Notes under the pieces: generated by a model
Seen by the model: only the letters and a program-made list of their open reading frames with translations
Database searches by the model: none
What the model was told of the DNA's origin: nothing
Part shown: positions 50,401-63,199 of the stretch, one piece after another
How positions within the stretch are numbered: the stretch's first letter is position 1
How the letters are laid out: each line of letters starts with the position of its first letter
Program-made: the position numbers and the translations under genes
NCBI RefSeq assembly: GCF_028389875.1
Contig: NC_084666.1
Span: 32,582,308-32,646,307, forward strand
Reading direction: 5' to 3'
From: Rhea pennata
Taxonomy: Eukaryota; Chordata; Aves; Rheiformes; Rheidae
DNA: 64,000 nucleotides

Positions 50401-50881
50401 GCACGGCGGACGAAGGCGGGACAAGCCGCGCAGCTCCCGACAGCAGCTGCAGGACACCTGCGCAGGCTGCGGGCAGCCGCAGCCCGCGCAACTTCTGATG
50501 CGCTTCAGGGCGCAACCGCGCAACCTGCGCTAACGAAACGGAAGGAAAATAGCCCCAGTGGCTCTAAACTGGAAGGCAACGCTCAGTGATTAATTCCAGC
50601 TTTTCAACCAACAAACAAACCAACAAAACAACCGACCCCCCCCACGCCCCCAGCGCAGTACCGCGGCGCGGAGCCCCCTGCGCGGCCCGCAACGCGAGGC
50701 GAGACCCAGCTCCCACGCCTGCCGCCCTGCCCGCCGCGGGCTCTGCCGCAGGGCGCCTTTCCCGCAACTCCCTCCTCGCCCGCCGCGCCGCGCCGCTCAC
50801 CGGGTCCGGGGCCAGCACGAGCAGCGCGGCGGCGGCCAGCAGCGCGGCGAGCGGCAGCGGCGCCCGGCCACAACCCGCCAT
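34646..50881 (-). CDS. ASAH1: Acid ceramidase (N-acylsphingosine amidohydrolase 1)
   Basis: A lysosomal hydrolase that splits ceramide into sphingosine and fatty acid; the precursor self-cleaves to alpha and beta subunits. Fourteen coding exons (minus strand): 50881-50801, 45035-44989, 44784-44694, 43401-43315, 42367-42289, 41732-41658, 40896-40851, 39387-39243, 38106-38052, 37978-37897, 37252-37121, 36915-36792, 36185-36129 and 34735-34646. They sum to 1191 nt, 396 residues plus TAG (human 395), with phases matching at every junction. The start ATG is in a strong Kozak context (GCCATGG). Residues about 6-24 are a hydrophobic signal peptide. The catalytic, N-terminal-nucleophile cysteine is Cys144 in [12 protein letters not shown] (Cys143 in human), where autocleavage occurs. 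Other conserved blocks are [53 protein letters not shown] and TNYDRWK. It ends CPDPCSPW. Intron 1 (5.8 kb) and intron 13 each hold a CR1 copy in the opposite orientation. The gene appears intact. Confidence 0.97.
35375..35414. repeat. (GT)n microsatellite in ASAH1 intron 13
   Basis: About 20 GT units with one GC interruption, followed at once by an A13 run. Likely length-variable. Confidence 0.95.
35495..35706 (+). mobile_element. CR1 LINE 3'-end fragment, antisense in ASAH1 intron 13
   Basis: About 210 bp of CR1 3' end: the ORF2 tail region (GAACTTCCCTGTGAGAGTGA, then GACCAGGTTG), the 3' UTR core (GATGATCTCCAGAGGTCCC) and the terminal ATTCTGTG-type repeat at 35690-35704. It is severely 5'-truncated and its frame is broken relative to the longer copy at 45.4-46.5 kb. 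The orientation is opposite to ASAH1. Confidence 0.93.
36101..36119. repeat. A19 homopolymer next to ASAH1 exon 13
   Basis: A run of about 19 A on the plus strand (T-run on the transcribed strand), 10 bp downstream of the exon 13 donor. Assembly length is uncertain. Confidence 0.8.
45446..46504 (+). mobile_element. CR1 LINE, 5'-truncated, with an uninterrupted reverse transcriptase C-terminal ORF, in ASAH1 intron 1
   Basis: A CR1 retrotransposon copy of about 1.06 kb, opposite to ASAH1. One open frame from 45448 to 46428 (326 codons) covers the second half of the CR1 reverse transcriptase and its C-terminal tail. It includes motif B ([20 protein letters not shown]), the catalytic motif C (FADDTKLGG), the thumb and [19 protein letters not shown], ending at a stop just before the 3' UTR. 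The CR1 3' UTR core and terminal ATTCTATGATTC repeat lie at 46447-46504. The endonuclease domain and N-terminal RT motifs are missing, so it cannot be autonomous; the ATG is not the original start. Intact coding over 1 kb suggests a fairly recent insertion. Confidence 0.95.
46818..46845. repeat. ATGCAT/CATATG low-complexity tract in ASAH1 intron 1
   Basis: Alternating CATATG and ATGCAT words (TCATATGCATATGCATATTC), a purine-pyrimidine alternating tract. A (CTG)5 stretch lies nearby at about 47088-47103. The rest of intron 1 (46505-50800) holds homopolymers (T23 at 49013-49035, A20 at 49439-49458) and no recognised gene. Confidence 0.6.
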
Positions 50882-51130
50882 GGCCCGGCCCGGCTCGGCC
50901 CGGCCCGGCACCGCCCGGGCGCCGCCTGTCACGCGGCGCGGCCCACCTGACGCGCCGCGGCCATGTTGGGTGGGAGGAGCCGCGGCGCTGTCGCCCCCTC
51001 GGGCAGCCCCCTACCGGGGAAATGTCTGCGCAGCGCGGGCGCGCAGTGGCGTGACGGGGCTCGCCCGCGGAGCTGCCGTCTCCCGGGGCATGCGGGAGGG
51101 GAGAATACCGCGCAGGCCTCGCTTTTCTCT
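50270..51130 (-). promoter_or_regulatory. ASAH1: CpG island promoter of ASAH1
   Basis: A dense CpG block covers the ASAH1 first exon, the first part of intron 1 and about 250 bp upstream, ending sharply near 51130. No TATA box was seen close upstream of 50881. CpG-island promoters often fire in both directions, but I see no supported plus-strand gene; the long plus-strand frame 50586-51194 is a GC-composition artefact. Confidence 0.75.
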
Positions 51131-53503
51131 TCTTTTCCTTCCTTCCTCTCACAAGAAAATCCTATATAAACCTGTTCCTCTTAGGCAACGCTAAGAGCAA
51201 ACCTGTGGCACCAGTTTTCCCTTGGTGAGTACTGTGCTGGGTAGTTACTCTGCGCTTGGCAGGTTTTATGGCGGTGAGCTGCGAGACAGGCGTTTTCCTC
51301 TGTGCTGTGCACCCAAGAACAGGGGAAATGGGCAACTGGACGATGGAGCTGCTGGAATAAAACGAGGAGCAGGTGGAGGAGTATCGGCTCCATCAGCCCA
51401 GGCAGGTTGCCCGTTGCCTGTACCCCGACCCACAGAAAAGGTGTACCTGTTGAAAGAGAAAGCACACGCCAGCACTCGGAATAAGCTGCATACTCCAAGC
51501 AAGTTACAAGGAAAAAAGTGTAACTTCAGTGTCAATGAATGAATATATAATCTAAAAGTATGTTATCAACTGTTCTTAGTGGCATTGTGTTAAGTATAAA
51601 ATACAAAGCTGCCTAGAGTGCCTCTGTTTTAGTTCACTTTAGTGCCCAACTCAGCTTGTAGGCATGTCGTGTTCTTCAGCTCAGAAAAAACAAGTAGTAC
51701 ATTAATGTAATGATTTAATTGGCTATATAATTAACTCTCATAAAATGGGTGTGGAAAGAAAGGAAGTCTGTGGCAAATATTTGGAGGGAAAGTTGTATGG
51801 CATTGCAGAAATAAAGAGGATGTAGGAAAAGCATTTAAGGCGTGAAAGCTGTGGGCAAATAGAGCGTGTGCAGCTGTGTGTAGGAAGGAACCAACTCAAA
51901 ACTTAAGATTAAAGCTGTACAGAGTTCCAGAAATGGAGATTTAAAGGAAAAAAAAAGGCATTAAGCACATGTGGAAGAAGGTACAACCAATCAAGGGATT
52001 TAAGAAGTGAGGAAAACTGTAACACTGTAATAGTATTTTCATGGGAATGTCTTTCACAAATAGGAAATCAGGGAGTTTCTGTAAGGCCTAGTCACATTGT
52101 TTTTGATTGAGAACAAATACCTCACTGTTCTACAGTGAGAAATAGCCAGATTAAGTTGGTCCTGCTATTTTATTTCCTAAACATCTGTAGCACCTTTTTC
52201 TGGAAAAGCTGACTAACCTCAGATCTAATTTCTGGAGCAGACAGTTAATCTAGATGTCTTACCATCCACAGTAGAAAGATGTCCTCTAAAAGCTCTCTCA
52301 CAGGTGTGCTGACAAGTAACATTTTTAACAGCAGAGAATCAACAAGGACTTTGAGAAATTACAAATGCTTTTTGAACGCTCTGAGGACAAACTATACCAC
52401 GTTTCCCTTTCACAACTTCTGGAGTCTCTTTGTACCTTTGGTTTAGTACTCTCACCGGTAATGAAATTTAAGGAATTAGTAACATCCTTCAGTACTTGTG
52501 CTTGTTACTGTGGCTATTCTGCCGTGTTTCTATCAGCAGGCATGGTCTCCAGGGTCCACACCAGTTCTTCAGGTCCTCCATTTTATTGTCCAGGTTTCCT
52601 TGATCAGTTTTCAAAAATCTAAGTGAAGTCAGAAGAAAAGAGTTTAAGATGCATAGTCTACTCATTACTGTACCACCTAATATATTAGTATTTACTGTCC
52701 ACTCTGGTGTTTCCTCTTCCACTCAAGATGGTTTCATTTTATTTCCTCTGACTATTTTTTTTCCTCCTTCTTCCTTCCTAGCTTCTTAGCTCCATAACGA
52801 ACTTCAGTTGCCTTTACTGTCACTTACAGTGACACTTACATGCCTACAACACCTTGTATTTGCATATTTACACAGATAAGTAGGAAATGGAAAATTCCAC
52901 AAGTGATTCTCAGGCTTTTCTTCAGATTCTGAATACTCTTTCAGCATCCTTTACAATGATGTATCAGATTTATGCTTCCAGCTGCAGCTATATTTGAATA
53001 ATCATTTCAGTTAATTGTATCAGACATGATTTCATTTAAACAATATATTCATGAAAGGAAGAACAGGTGCTGTAACATACATCAGTCTGCTTTGACTATC
53101 AGCATTCACTTCAGATATATTTTAAGATTCATAGTGATTCTTACCAGTGAAATCTGCAATGAAATGCAAAGTTCTTGAAGACCTTGAGATTATTCAAAGT
53201 CAAAAGTAATATGGTAAAGGACAGCAAAAATGTCATAGCCACTTCATTCTTTAAATTGTGTGCTCACTTAAGAGCCCATGCTTGTTGCGGCCCATGGAGC
53301 AATTACTGCGACCCACAGCCTGCCTCTATTCATGCTGCCTCTTTTTCAATGTTTTTTTGGGGCAATAACTTTGGCAGTAAACCACTTCCAGATCCATGAT
53401 GTTGCAACAGTTGTACATCAGGTTACATTCCAGAGAGGAACACAGAACACAACCAGAACTCCTTAATGAGCCCTAATCCTGGACCCAGTTGAGGAGCCCT
53501 GGG

Positions 53504-53530
53504 AAAAAAAAAAAAAAAAAAAAAAAAAAA
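53504..53530. repeat. A27 homopolymer
   Basis: An uninterrupted A-run preceded by GAGGAGCCCTGGG. It could be the poly(A) tail of an old retroposed transcript, but no parent sequence or flanking duplication was recognised. Confidence 0.8.
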
Positions 53531-56030
53531 CCCTAAAAACAAGCTATGCTTTTTGCAGTAATGGCACAGCTTGCAGCTATGCTGCACTTTCACCCAGGAA
53601 TTCCTCAGCTTCTGCCTGGAGCCTTTGCCAACAATCATCTACTCACCTGGACTTCTTCCTCCAAATTAGGGGAAGCACAGATATGTCAGACCTCCTGGGC
53701 ATATGCAGCACATCTTTTCAAAAATTACAGGCATTCAAACTATGGTCTTTAGCCACTTTGGAAAAGGCAGTATAGCCCACATCCTTAGAAAAATTGAGGC
53801 AGAGAATGTAAGGACAGGCATTGCTATTCAAAATCCTCTAAGCTATGTACACAAGAGCTCACCTCATTGACTATTTCTGATATTGACAGAAAGCTAGCCA
53901 CACAGTATACCTTCCTGGTTGTCTTTTAACTCTTAAATAAAAGACAGGTTTGGGGGTCCTCCCCACTTAGAAGATAGGTCTAAAGCAATTTTTATTCGAA
54001 AGCAATTGAGTTATATATACACACTGCTGGGCAAGCTCAAAAACATTCTCTAAGACTACTAATCCCAGGCAGCTTTCTGTCTGCATTACATCATTGTACA
54101 TTCTTTTCCCTGAGGCTTAAGCCATATTGTAAATAGCTCTTCATTGGAACTTGCTACTTTATATACCTGTAGTTTCTCTTGGAGTCACACCCTTAATACA
54201 AGCCAAATATTAACATATGTTGCAATCAATCGGATTTTATAACCGAGTTTTTGATGAGTGAAAGAATTTTAATGCAGTTCTGGAAATGCTTACAAAAATT
54301 TAGAATTGAAGATCAAATTTGCTGATTGCATTAAAACACTGGCAAAAAATTGTAGTCTCACTACAATTAGCTTTGAAGGAATGTATTGTTAATAAAAATT
54401 GACATGGAATAAATGAGAGCTTTCAGTCATTCCTGATATGTGATTAAAGAATAAGCTGAATTGAAATTTTATACCAGAATTAGCAATAAAACATGCAAAA
54501 GCTGATCTGATGAAATTTTTAGGCGACAAATTAGTTGAGACTAATGAAAAGGACAGTCTTCAGAGATGCCTAATAAAAAACTAGGTAGAAGGAAAACACT
54601 ACTGTAGATAAAACAAAAAATGAGTTTACTAACAGATGCCCTGATGTTCTCTAGAGCCATAGTCATTAATCAAAACAGCCTCCATATGACAGCTATGTTA
54701 TTCTTGAAATACAATATCCAGTTTTATTACTCCATCACAGTGTAATACATGTGAAATAAATATTGCCCGTAGCTAAAAGTCTAGGGTACAAGTGGAGACA
54801 AGAACAATCCTGAATGAGATAAACTTGGAGGCGGGGGGTGGGGAAGGAAACAAACAGCTTGCTGTACAGGATAAGTGATATGAAACAATGGAAGTGTATG
54901 CAAGAAGAAACAGCAGAGAAGTCTTCAGCTGCCCATTTTCCCTTTCTAAATACAGGAGAAAGGATATCCCAGGAGTATGAAAAGCAAAGGAGGGGGAAAA
55001 CAACAACAACAAAAAAAACCTAACTCCCCCCCAAAAGCTCGTGTCCCCAAGTGCCTTTTATAACAATAAGCTGTGTTTATAGAATTTTTTTTTAAAATGA
55101 AGCTATTTAAGCTAACATAAAAAAGATAAAGTGTTTACCAGTCTGTGACCATGTGATACTATTACATTTTTGTTAAGAGTATGTCACAAAATATAGTAAT
55201 TAAATAAGTGACAGTTAAGGGGGGAAAGGCAGTTCTCCAAAAAAATTACTGAAGTTCAAAAAATATTTATTGAGCGGTGTCTTTTGTACTTACCTCTGAA
55301 AACTAAGGGAAAAATTCTCATTTGTGAATTCAATTTGTTAGTAATTTCTTCCCCCTCCATTCAGCATGGCCTCAGGCCTGGCTTTTATTGAATTTCTTAG
55401 TATTCTGATATTACTATCAATGCTAAAATATAGTGTCTCACAGAGCAGCCAGAATGATAGGACGGTCTCTAAGGATTTTCCATTTGAGAAAATTAAAAGC
55501 ATAACTATCCCATTATAGTTGCACAAACTAACTCCCCAGATAGATACTTGCATAAAAAAGTAAAGAGTGTATATATATTACATAAATAGTACATAAAATA
55601 ATACAAAAATATATGTACAAAACATTATGCAGGCAGTAAAGGATATCTAATGGATAGAGCTGGGCAGGGAAAGCTTAAAAACAACTTAGAAAAAAAGAAA
55701 AATCCAGAAACAACTGAGCTTAATAATTTCTCTGTTACAGTGTGAATTTGCCCAGCCCATGGAGTTTTTAATTTCCCAGTTCCATAAATGTATATGGGCT
55801 ATATCCTTATTTTTCTAAATCATTAGAAAAATAAATACTTTTATGACTAACCTCAACTAGCTTTCCCTACATAGTTACAATTTGTTTCAATGCAGAAAAT
55901 TCAACAGAGGATTTAAACAATTACAAGGTACTTAAATTCTTTATGCTTTTTCCCTCAAGACCAACTGCCTGTGAAATTAGACCAGTTTAAATTGCCACTA
56001 CAGGCTAGACTTTATTGGTCTGTTCTTGGG

Positions 56031-56031
<1 letters not shown>

Positions 56032-56065
<34 letters not shown>

Positions 56066-56067
56066 AA
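56032..56067. repeat. T27-A9 block
   Basis: A run of 27 T directly followed by 9 A, able to fold as a short A:T hairpin. It may be a microsatellite or an assembly-uncertain stretch. Confidence 0.8.
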
Positions 56068-57059
56068 GAGAGACCTTGTTACCTTGCACAGGCTTAGAGC
56101 TTTGCATTATTTGTGCAGTTCAAACTGACAGCCAGAAGAGGGCTAAAAATCCTCAACGTTGTCACCAAGTAACCTTTATGAAGCAGATTAAGGAAGCTGT
56201 GACCAAGGTTGTTCCTATGGAGATGTTTTTATTGAAAAGACTTTAGATACTCACAACAGAAACAGGAAACCACAATTTATAGGAGATACTAAGAATGCAT
56301 ATTATATAACATGACCTTTAAAAAAGTCTCTTGTTTTATTTAATATTAAACATAACTGAAATCCATGATGTAGACAAACCAGCTAGATCTCAGCTGAAAT
56401 CAATTTCCTCCTCCTCTCATAAAACAAGCAACTTGCTAACACAAAACAGTCATCCTCTTTTCTTACAAAGCAGCTGCATTTCCATTTGTAATAGGATTTT
56501 TGTGACTTGTCCACACTCTTGCCAGTACATTTATTCACCTGAACAATGGGCCTCTTCTGAATGTTGTTTTATAGTCTGAAAATTCCAGCCCAAATCCTCA
56601 CCTGATGCAGAGTAGAAGTCCTACTTGGGATCTGATAAGATGTATTCAAAGACATTCATTTTCAATTATTTGTTCAATACAGTTAGAGATTTCGTAATGA
56701 TTCAATGCATTAACAGTACTTTGCTCTTGTTCTCTTTGTGCCCTTAATGACCACCTCCCAGTTCAGGTTCCTTTCATCAACTTTGGAAAATCCAGTGAGT
56801 CAAATAATTTGTTTTCAGTTAGATAATTACCTAACAATTTCAATAGCATGTAGTTTTAGAGTAAGCTTAATAATAATATTACTGAAAGATGACATTAGTT
56901 TGATGCTTAATTACAACTCTCAGGTGATCCTTTACAAATAGCATAATAAAAACATCAACAAAATACCTTCTGTAAAAACCTCATCATTATAAAACGTTTT
57001 ACTCTTGGTTTTTAACTTGACCATATCACTGAAGATGCAGAAGATGGGTCAGCTGGTTG

Positions 57060-60000
57060 TCACTTGCAGTACCTATCCGCTTTCAATTTTGCTCTCCTAT
57101 ATGGAAAGAGTAATGAAACAAGATTGAGATTAAAACAGAAGATGATTACATTTGAATATTTTATGTGCCTCAAAGTGTTAAGGAGACATTAAAAACTTTA
57201 CTTCAAATCATGTATTAACAACTGAAAATAGATATATTAATTTTGTTTTTTAAACTGCTAGAACTGTAGTATGACAAGTTAACCTCAACTTTCCTCCAAA
57301 TCATCACAGATTGCATTTTGTCAGATCACTCAGAAGAATGCAATCAGATCTAGTGTAATTCGAAACTGACACTCAAACTGCAGTGATGGTGTACTCTCAC
57401 ATCACTTGCAATTAGGCGACATCAGAAACAGTCTTCTGCAATCTGTCCATTTGAATTAGTGCAAACATTCTGTTATGTGGCATACTGACACAAGATGTTT
57501 TAAGATTTTCTATAATTTTCTATATTTTCCTAAAGTTTTATATTCTTTGCTCAATTAAAAATGTCGTGTTCCCACTAGATCACAGAAAGCCAGTTCTTAA
57601 TATGAGCTATTTCTCTATAAACATGCAGCTCTCCCTTCCCCAAAGTGTTCTGGTGCCATGGGTGTAGAAACTGATAAAAATTAGCCTAATTCTTGCATCC
57701 TTAGCAGTAAACAAACTGAACAAACCTAGTTAAAGATTTTAACAAGAATTCATTTCTAGATAAATTCAGACCTGGGAACTTCCAGCTAAAGTAGTAAGAA
57801 TTCAGAACAAAAGCCAAAACACAGGTAGCAGAGCACATACTAGAGCGGACAGTTTACTGAAATTCCATCGCCCTATAGTTTTTAATTAGCACTTTTTTTT
57901 TTTTGTACTTCAAAATACCTGTCAAGCAGTGTTTCGTGAAAAGTGCCTTCCTTTCTGGCTTTTCTGAGTGCTTTTGTGTCTTCTTTGCTTATTTTGAGCT
58001 TTTTGTCTTGAAAACTTTGGAATTTCTTTCTATAAAGAGAAAAAAAAGTGTAAAAAGTGCAACTTTTTTGGAGTTTTGTGTTTCAATAAAACAGCAGCTG
58101 TAATCAGAATCTTAATGCCTATTATGCAGTAGGCAACTGGCCTAATAAAATCCAAGCAAACCATCACGATATCAAATATTGCCCTAAGACTTCTATAAAT
58201 ACGAACTATGCAAGTATTTTTGGCATTCTAATTGGGAATGACATGATTAGCATGAAGTGATTATGAGTTTTAAAGAGCCCCTTCAACTATCAGCATGACA
58301 AGTCAGGGAGGAAAGACCCTTAATGTTTTCCTAAAACAAAATTTTTGGCATTTGAGCGTGGAGAAGTGACAGGGATAGCTGATTTTAGAATGCTGCCTGT
58401 TAATAGCTTTCAATTACATACACGTAATTGATTTCACACTGTTTAACATTTCCTTTGTCTTCTTCTGGAACGTCATCTTTCTTCTTAGTTTCTCTTTCAG
58501 CACAACTACGAATCTAGTCATTGAGAGAAAAACAAAACAGAAAATGCATATTTAAACAAACAAACAAACAGAAGTTACAGGTTAAAGAAGACAATACATC
58601 CTTTGTAACAAAATATAAGTCACAGTAACTTTTTAAGTTTTCAGATCTTCAATTCGTTAGTTCACAACTGAAGACAACTGTAACAAAAGCAGTAGCTCGA
58701 GCCTGAAGGGAGTGGAAGGATTAAGTCTAGCCCTGGATACCACTGTAAATCATATAATCTCCTTCATCTCTAAGAAGCACCACTACAGTTAAAATTAGGA
58801 AAAGTAAAATACTTTTCTGTCTCTCCTGGAAATACGTTAGCTTATGTAATCCTGGCACTCTTGCCTTTTTTGAGGCCAAATCACAGGACAGCTTATAGAG
58901 TACAATTATAACTGCTAACTATGAACTGTAGTAAACTGGATAAGATTGAATATTCATACCAATCCTGCATTAACTGTACAATTTCTACATAAGTTCTATT
59001 ACCTTTATCATTTCTTCCTCTCCTGCAGTTTTACTTTTGGCTTCTATGTCTCCTTCTTCATTACATCTAATAAAACGGCTGTTCGCTGCTAGTAATGCCA
59101 TTTTTTTCTGCATAAATAATATCACACATTGTTAACATAAAGAATTTGTATATAAATCTTGATTTATAACATTTATCCTCTGTGATACATGAGAAAGCTC
59201 TGTAATTGTGCTCTGTTCTTTTCTGTATTGATGCTATAACAGCTGGCTAGCTGTATTATCATCTCCTTCATTTCCGAGTTGTATATAGCTGCCAAAATGC
59301 AGTAACTTGAAGTATTTTAAGAACCTCTAAAGAAATATGATAAATACATGGTAGTTAGTGAAATAAAAAGTTAAATACTGTTGAGATTTCAAAAGGTTTT
59401 TACTGCATGGACAAGGAATATTTTACTGCCTCACTATATAAACCTAATTCAAAATACAGTCGAATGCCAGCAATATCAAATGAATTATTCCAGTCAGCTT
59501 ACATCTTGGAAGACAGGTTCCCATTGCTCTCTTGATCCTATAGCATCTGAACGTCCAACAACGAGTCCATCTGAATTTATACCAAGGTATTTGCCATAAC
59601 CAGACTTCAGAGCAATCCTCAAAGAGAAAACATAAAATAGAATAAAGACTAAAAACAATAAAGAGTATTTTGAGTTAAAGCAATTCACGATATCCAACAT
59701 ATCACAGACATGTTATCAATATACATTTTTAACAATCTCTTCAAAATTACTGTATTGACACCCGAAGCAAAGATCTTAAAAAAAAAAGTTTGATTTTTTT
59801 TAAATGCTTACCTTGTATCAGACAGCTTTACTGCTGTAAACTGCTCAGGAGGGCTAGGGCCTTCATCATCTGAAGGATGAATTTTCCATTATTTAGGTAT
59901 GAAATATTAAACATTCGATACCTTAAACTGTTAGCACTGTGGATTTTAAAACAGCCTGATGAATTATACAACAGCTATTGCTGCATACTTGCATGCTATG

Positions 60001-63000
60001 GAATGCTGTGATACTAGATTTCTGGAAAATTACTTTTGAATGTACATGCTCAAAAAAAAAAAAAAAAAGCAATGCTGTTGCTTATTTATGGTCATAGAGA
60101 TAGAGTGCTTGAAACAAGACACAAAATAAAGACAGTCCTTGCTTCAAGAAGTTCACAACTGAGAATGTTGTAATTCTCCAGATGGCTATGAAAAGCTTAA
60201 TGTCCTTGTAATATTATTTTTCCATAACAAAACATATTATGGTTCAGCTAAGGTAACACAGGTAACTATTCTGAAACCCTCTCCATCCCTCAAAACTGAA
60301 ATGAGATAATACTGCCATTTTTGCCTTGACTTACCTCACTTTGAAGAGGAAATGCACCTTCAGGGTTTTGGAACAGCCCTTGTTTGACTGTTGGCTCTCC
60401 GATTCAAAGTGAGGGACAAGTTAATTACCTAGCCACTCTTGCTGTCAACTTAAACAACAGAAGAGCAAGTATAGCAACACAAGGACTTGACACTGACAAT
60501 AAGCCCTGAAACTCATCTGACTTGAGTTTGCTCTTCAACTGACATCATACAGATTTTATAGGATTTAATAAAAGTTATACTGTTTTTTAACTAGTAGGTG
60601 GTAAGGCTTTTAATGGATGATCATCTCTAAAGCGGTTCAATTTACTGGACACATAAGAGAGCAAGAAACCAGATAACTGAAACTGATTGGTAGTCATTAA
60701 TTTTAAGTCATCTACATGCCACAGCTAAGATCCTTAAATTATTTACTTTTAATCTGTAAAACTGCTCATATTTAGACCATGCTAATTTAAATCAGAAGCT
60801 TTTATGCCTTGCACTACTAAAACTGCCTTTCTTTCTTTTTAAACAGATTTCCCAAAACAAACCTTTATGTGGTGCTCCAAGTGTAAACAAGCCATTGTCA
60901 AGAGCATGGATGTAAGCTCCTTTGTCCATTTCTATAGCTATGGTTCCTGTAATTTCACCAAAATTGCTGATGGCCCACCAGTTTCCTAAAATGCAAAAAC
61001 ATGGTATGTAACAGAATAATTAAAACTTTTGGTTACAGTAGTTCAAGGGATAGTATTCCTGTGTCTTCTCTGAGATTTGAGTCATTCTAGAGATGGCAAT
61101 GTGCTACTGTATTCTAGGATCTCTGTGCGTTATGTTACACTACAAAGCCAATTTAATGGTGAGCTGCTGCTGAAAGGCAGTCTTACTATTCTATCTCCAC
61201 CCTGCCATCCTGAGTCATGGGCCCCTACACTTCATCCCTTCTTTGAGCTATAAGGCCCCAAAGCAGGTTGATTCAGCCAGAGCTGACCCAGCAGAAGATA
61301 TATCTTGCAAAGAGGTATTTCTTCTCTAGATCAGCCTCCTGCAGTTTTTTGGCCACATCCAATTATTAGATTCTCCAACACAAGAAGGACAATAAAGTCA
61401 TCTCTTTCAGTAGCAACTTGCTGTTAAATTACTTCATGTGAGCTGTAATCCTTAGATCTAAGTTGTTCAAGCTAATTATGTTTGGACATTTGAGTCACAG
61501 AAAACCCTACCAAAAGCAAAGACAGCCCTATGCACGTTCCTTGAGTGAAAGCTGTTACAACATTCATATTTTTAATAGGCAAAATAGCATATCAAGAGAA
61601 AAACTTGAAGTGTTTTCTACCGAAAAGCAATAATTGTTAATTTTCACATGGTGCCTTCTTTCCACCCAGTTAATTCTGCAAGTCAGTCTTGAGCAGAACT
61701 AATGCTCCCCTAACTCTACACAACATAGGGCTAAGGGTCTTGTCTTGACCCATACAGTCACAGCTTGTAGGTCATCATATGACTTTTCCAAATCTTTTTC
61801 AGCACTCTTCTGAAATCTGGGTAAACTAAAGAATTCAGAACACACATAACACTATTTCACATTCTTCTAGTCTAAAACACAATAGTATGTTTTTTCACTG
61901 GTCATTTTTTGTTTGAATAGAGAAATAATGAAGACTTCACTTGCACTGCTATAGTTTTGCCCACATGCATATAATAGAAGATAATGTTTATCCTGTAAGC
62001 AGTCCTACGCAGTATGTATCTACATCCCTTATGACTTTGTGGTTACTTTTTAGCTGTTCTTGTCAGTGAAGCGAGCTGATGAATCAAGGACAAGAGAACT
62101 CTGAAGAGCAACTGTCTGTCAAGTTACCACTCATGATCAAAACCTACATACAACTTTGATCCTCTAATTTCAGGAAAAAGGAAGAAGTAAGATTATAATT
62201 TACTACTAACTAGTATTTGTGTCTTCAGTTTCAATTAACTGTAACAGTTTATAACGTGAATACATCACAGGCAGTTAAGTATGAGATACTGAAAACAATC
62301 CGATACACTCTTGCTTTTGAAATGATCAGAGGCTGATCTGACAGAGCTGGTTCTCGCTCATCATAAAGTAATCAGTGACAGAGCAGGAACTGAAAACATA
62401 GCTGATCCAATTACTATTCTGTGAGTAACAGTAACACATGCGATTGGTTACATACGTTGAAATGCACTCATTGAATAGTAGCACTATAGTGCTAGAAAAT
62501 TCACAGATACAGGGCAGAAGGCTCTTCTCCTGAACCAAGTACTATGCAGCAAGCGAGACTCAAGCAGATAATGATGTCGAGATTAAGAGAGTACATACTT
62601 TAGCTAAAAAGACAAGCACAAAATCCACCTCACTTGGGCCAGAAGTTCCACTCGGAGCCTGGGAAGAGGGTAACTTGCAGGTTTACAACTCTTTGCCACC
62701 AGGCATTGTTTGCACGGGGATTACGTTCAGTTTAAGGAGCCCTCTGAAAATCCCTCGGGCTCCCGCCGCCACCACCTGTCATTGCTGCGGTACCGCGTCG
62801 CTCCCGGAAAGCGGCTCACCGACAGTGTCGAGCTGCTCTTCCGCATCCTCCTCCCGCTTCCTTTTCTTGTCTTTGTGCTTCTTCTTGCTGCAAAGGGAGA
62901 CAGGGCGGGGTGGGAAGGGGCCCGCGCGGCTCCCGCGAGGGGGCCCGGCGGGGAGCGCCCGCGGGGGGCCGCCCCCGGCTCTCACCTTTTCTGCTTCGCC

Positions 63001-63047
63001 CCTTTGAGGACGAGCTTGGTGGACTTCACGCAGGAATACTCCGCCAT
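57060..63047 (-). CDS. FRG1: FRG1 nuclear RNA- and actin-associated protein
   Basis: FRG1 is a conserved nuclear and nucleolar protein with a fascin-like beta-trefoil, linked to pre-mRNA splicing and actin bundling; the human gene lies near the facioscapulohumeral dystrophy region. Nine coding exons (minus strand): 63047-62986, 62887-62820, 60985-60863, 59869-59812, 59617-59503, 59107-59003, 58513-58422, 58029-57919 and 57096-57060. Total 771 nt, 256 residues plus TGA (human 258). It starts [16 protein letters not shown], then a lysine-rich nuclear-localisation stretch ([13 protein letters not shown]). The trefoil core has [53 protein letters not shown] and REQWEPVFQ. It ends KADRYCK. The exon 7 donor was placed at AATTACGT|GTATGT because this keeps the expected INYVKKFQ. 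The donor after exon 3 (GTTTGT) is weak and the exon 5 acceptor is TTTGAG. It appears complete and highly conserved. Confidence 0.97.
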
Positions 63048-63190
63048 GTCCGGCTACGGCAAGCGCGCAGGGCCCGCCCCGTGACGCGCCGACGGAAGCC
63101 CCGGAGCGACAAGCTTCCCCTTCGCGTGTGGTCTGTTGGTAACTGAGCATGCGCGGAGGGCGCGCCTGCGCTCTGCGCGCCTGCTCGGCG
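62740..63190 (-). promoter_or_regulatory. FRG1: CpG-rich promoter and first exons of FRG1
   Basis: High CpG density over FRG1 exons 1 and 2, the GC-rich first intron (62888-62985) and about 140 bp upstream, dropping off near 63190. The start ATG lies in GGACATGGCGG, a good Kozak context. Frames on both strands here are GC artefacts. Confidence 0.7.
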
Positions 63191-63199
63191 GTTACCGTA

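Larger units (their letters stand above)
51200..57059. other. Intergenic DNA between ASAH1 promoter and FRG1 3' end
   Basis: AT-rich DNA with no supported coding exon. It holds an A27 run at 53504-53530 and a T27-A9 block at 56032-56067. The FRG1 3' UTR must lie in the last few hundred bases, but I see no canonical AATAAA on the minus strand close to its stop. Confidence 0.55.

Noticed and set aside
50586-51194. 202-codon plus-strand frame over the ASAH1 promoter, with overlapping minus-strand frames of 182 and 122 codons
   Set aside because: It lies in a CpG island where stop codons are rare in every frame; the translations are alanine, arginine and proline rich with no motif. Only the short ASAH1 first exon is supported there.
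53504-53530. A27 run as the tail of a processed pseudogene
   Set aside because: No recognisable gene sequence lies upstream and no flanking target-site duplication was found.
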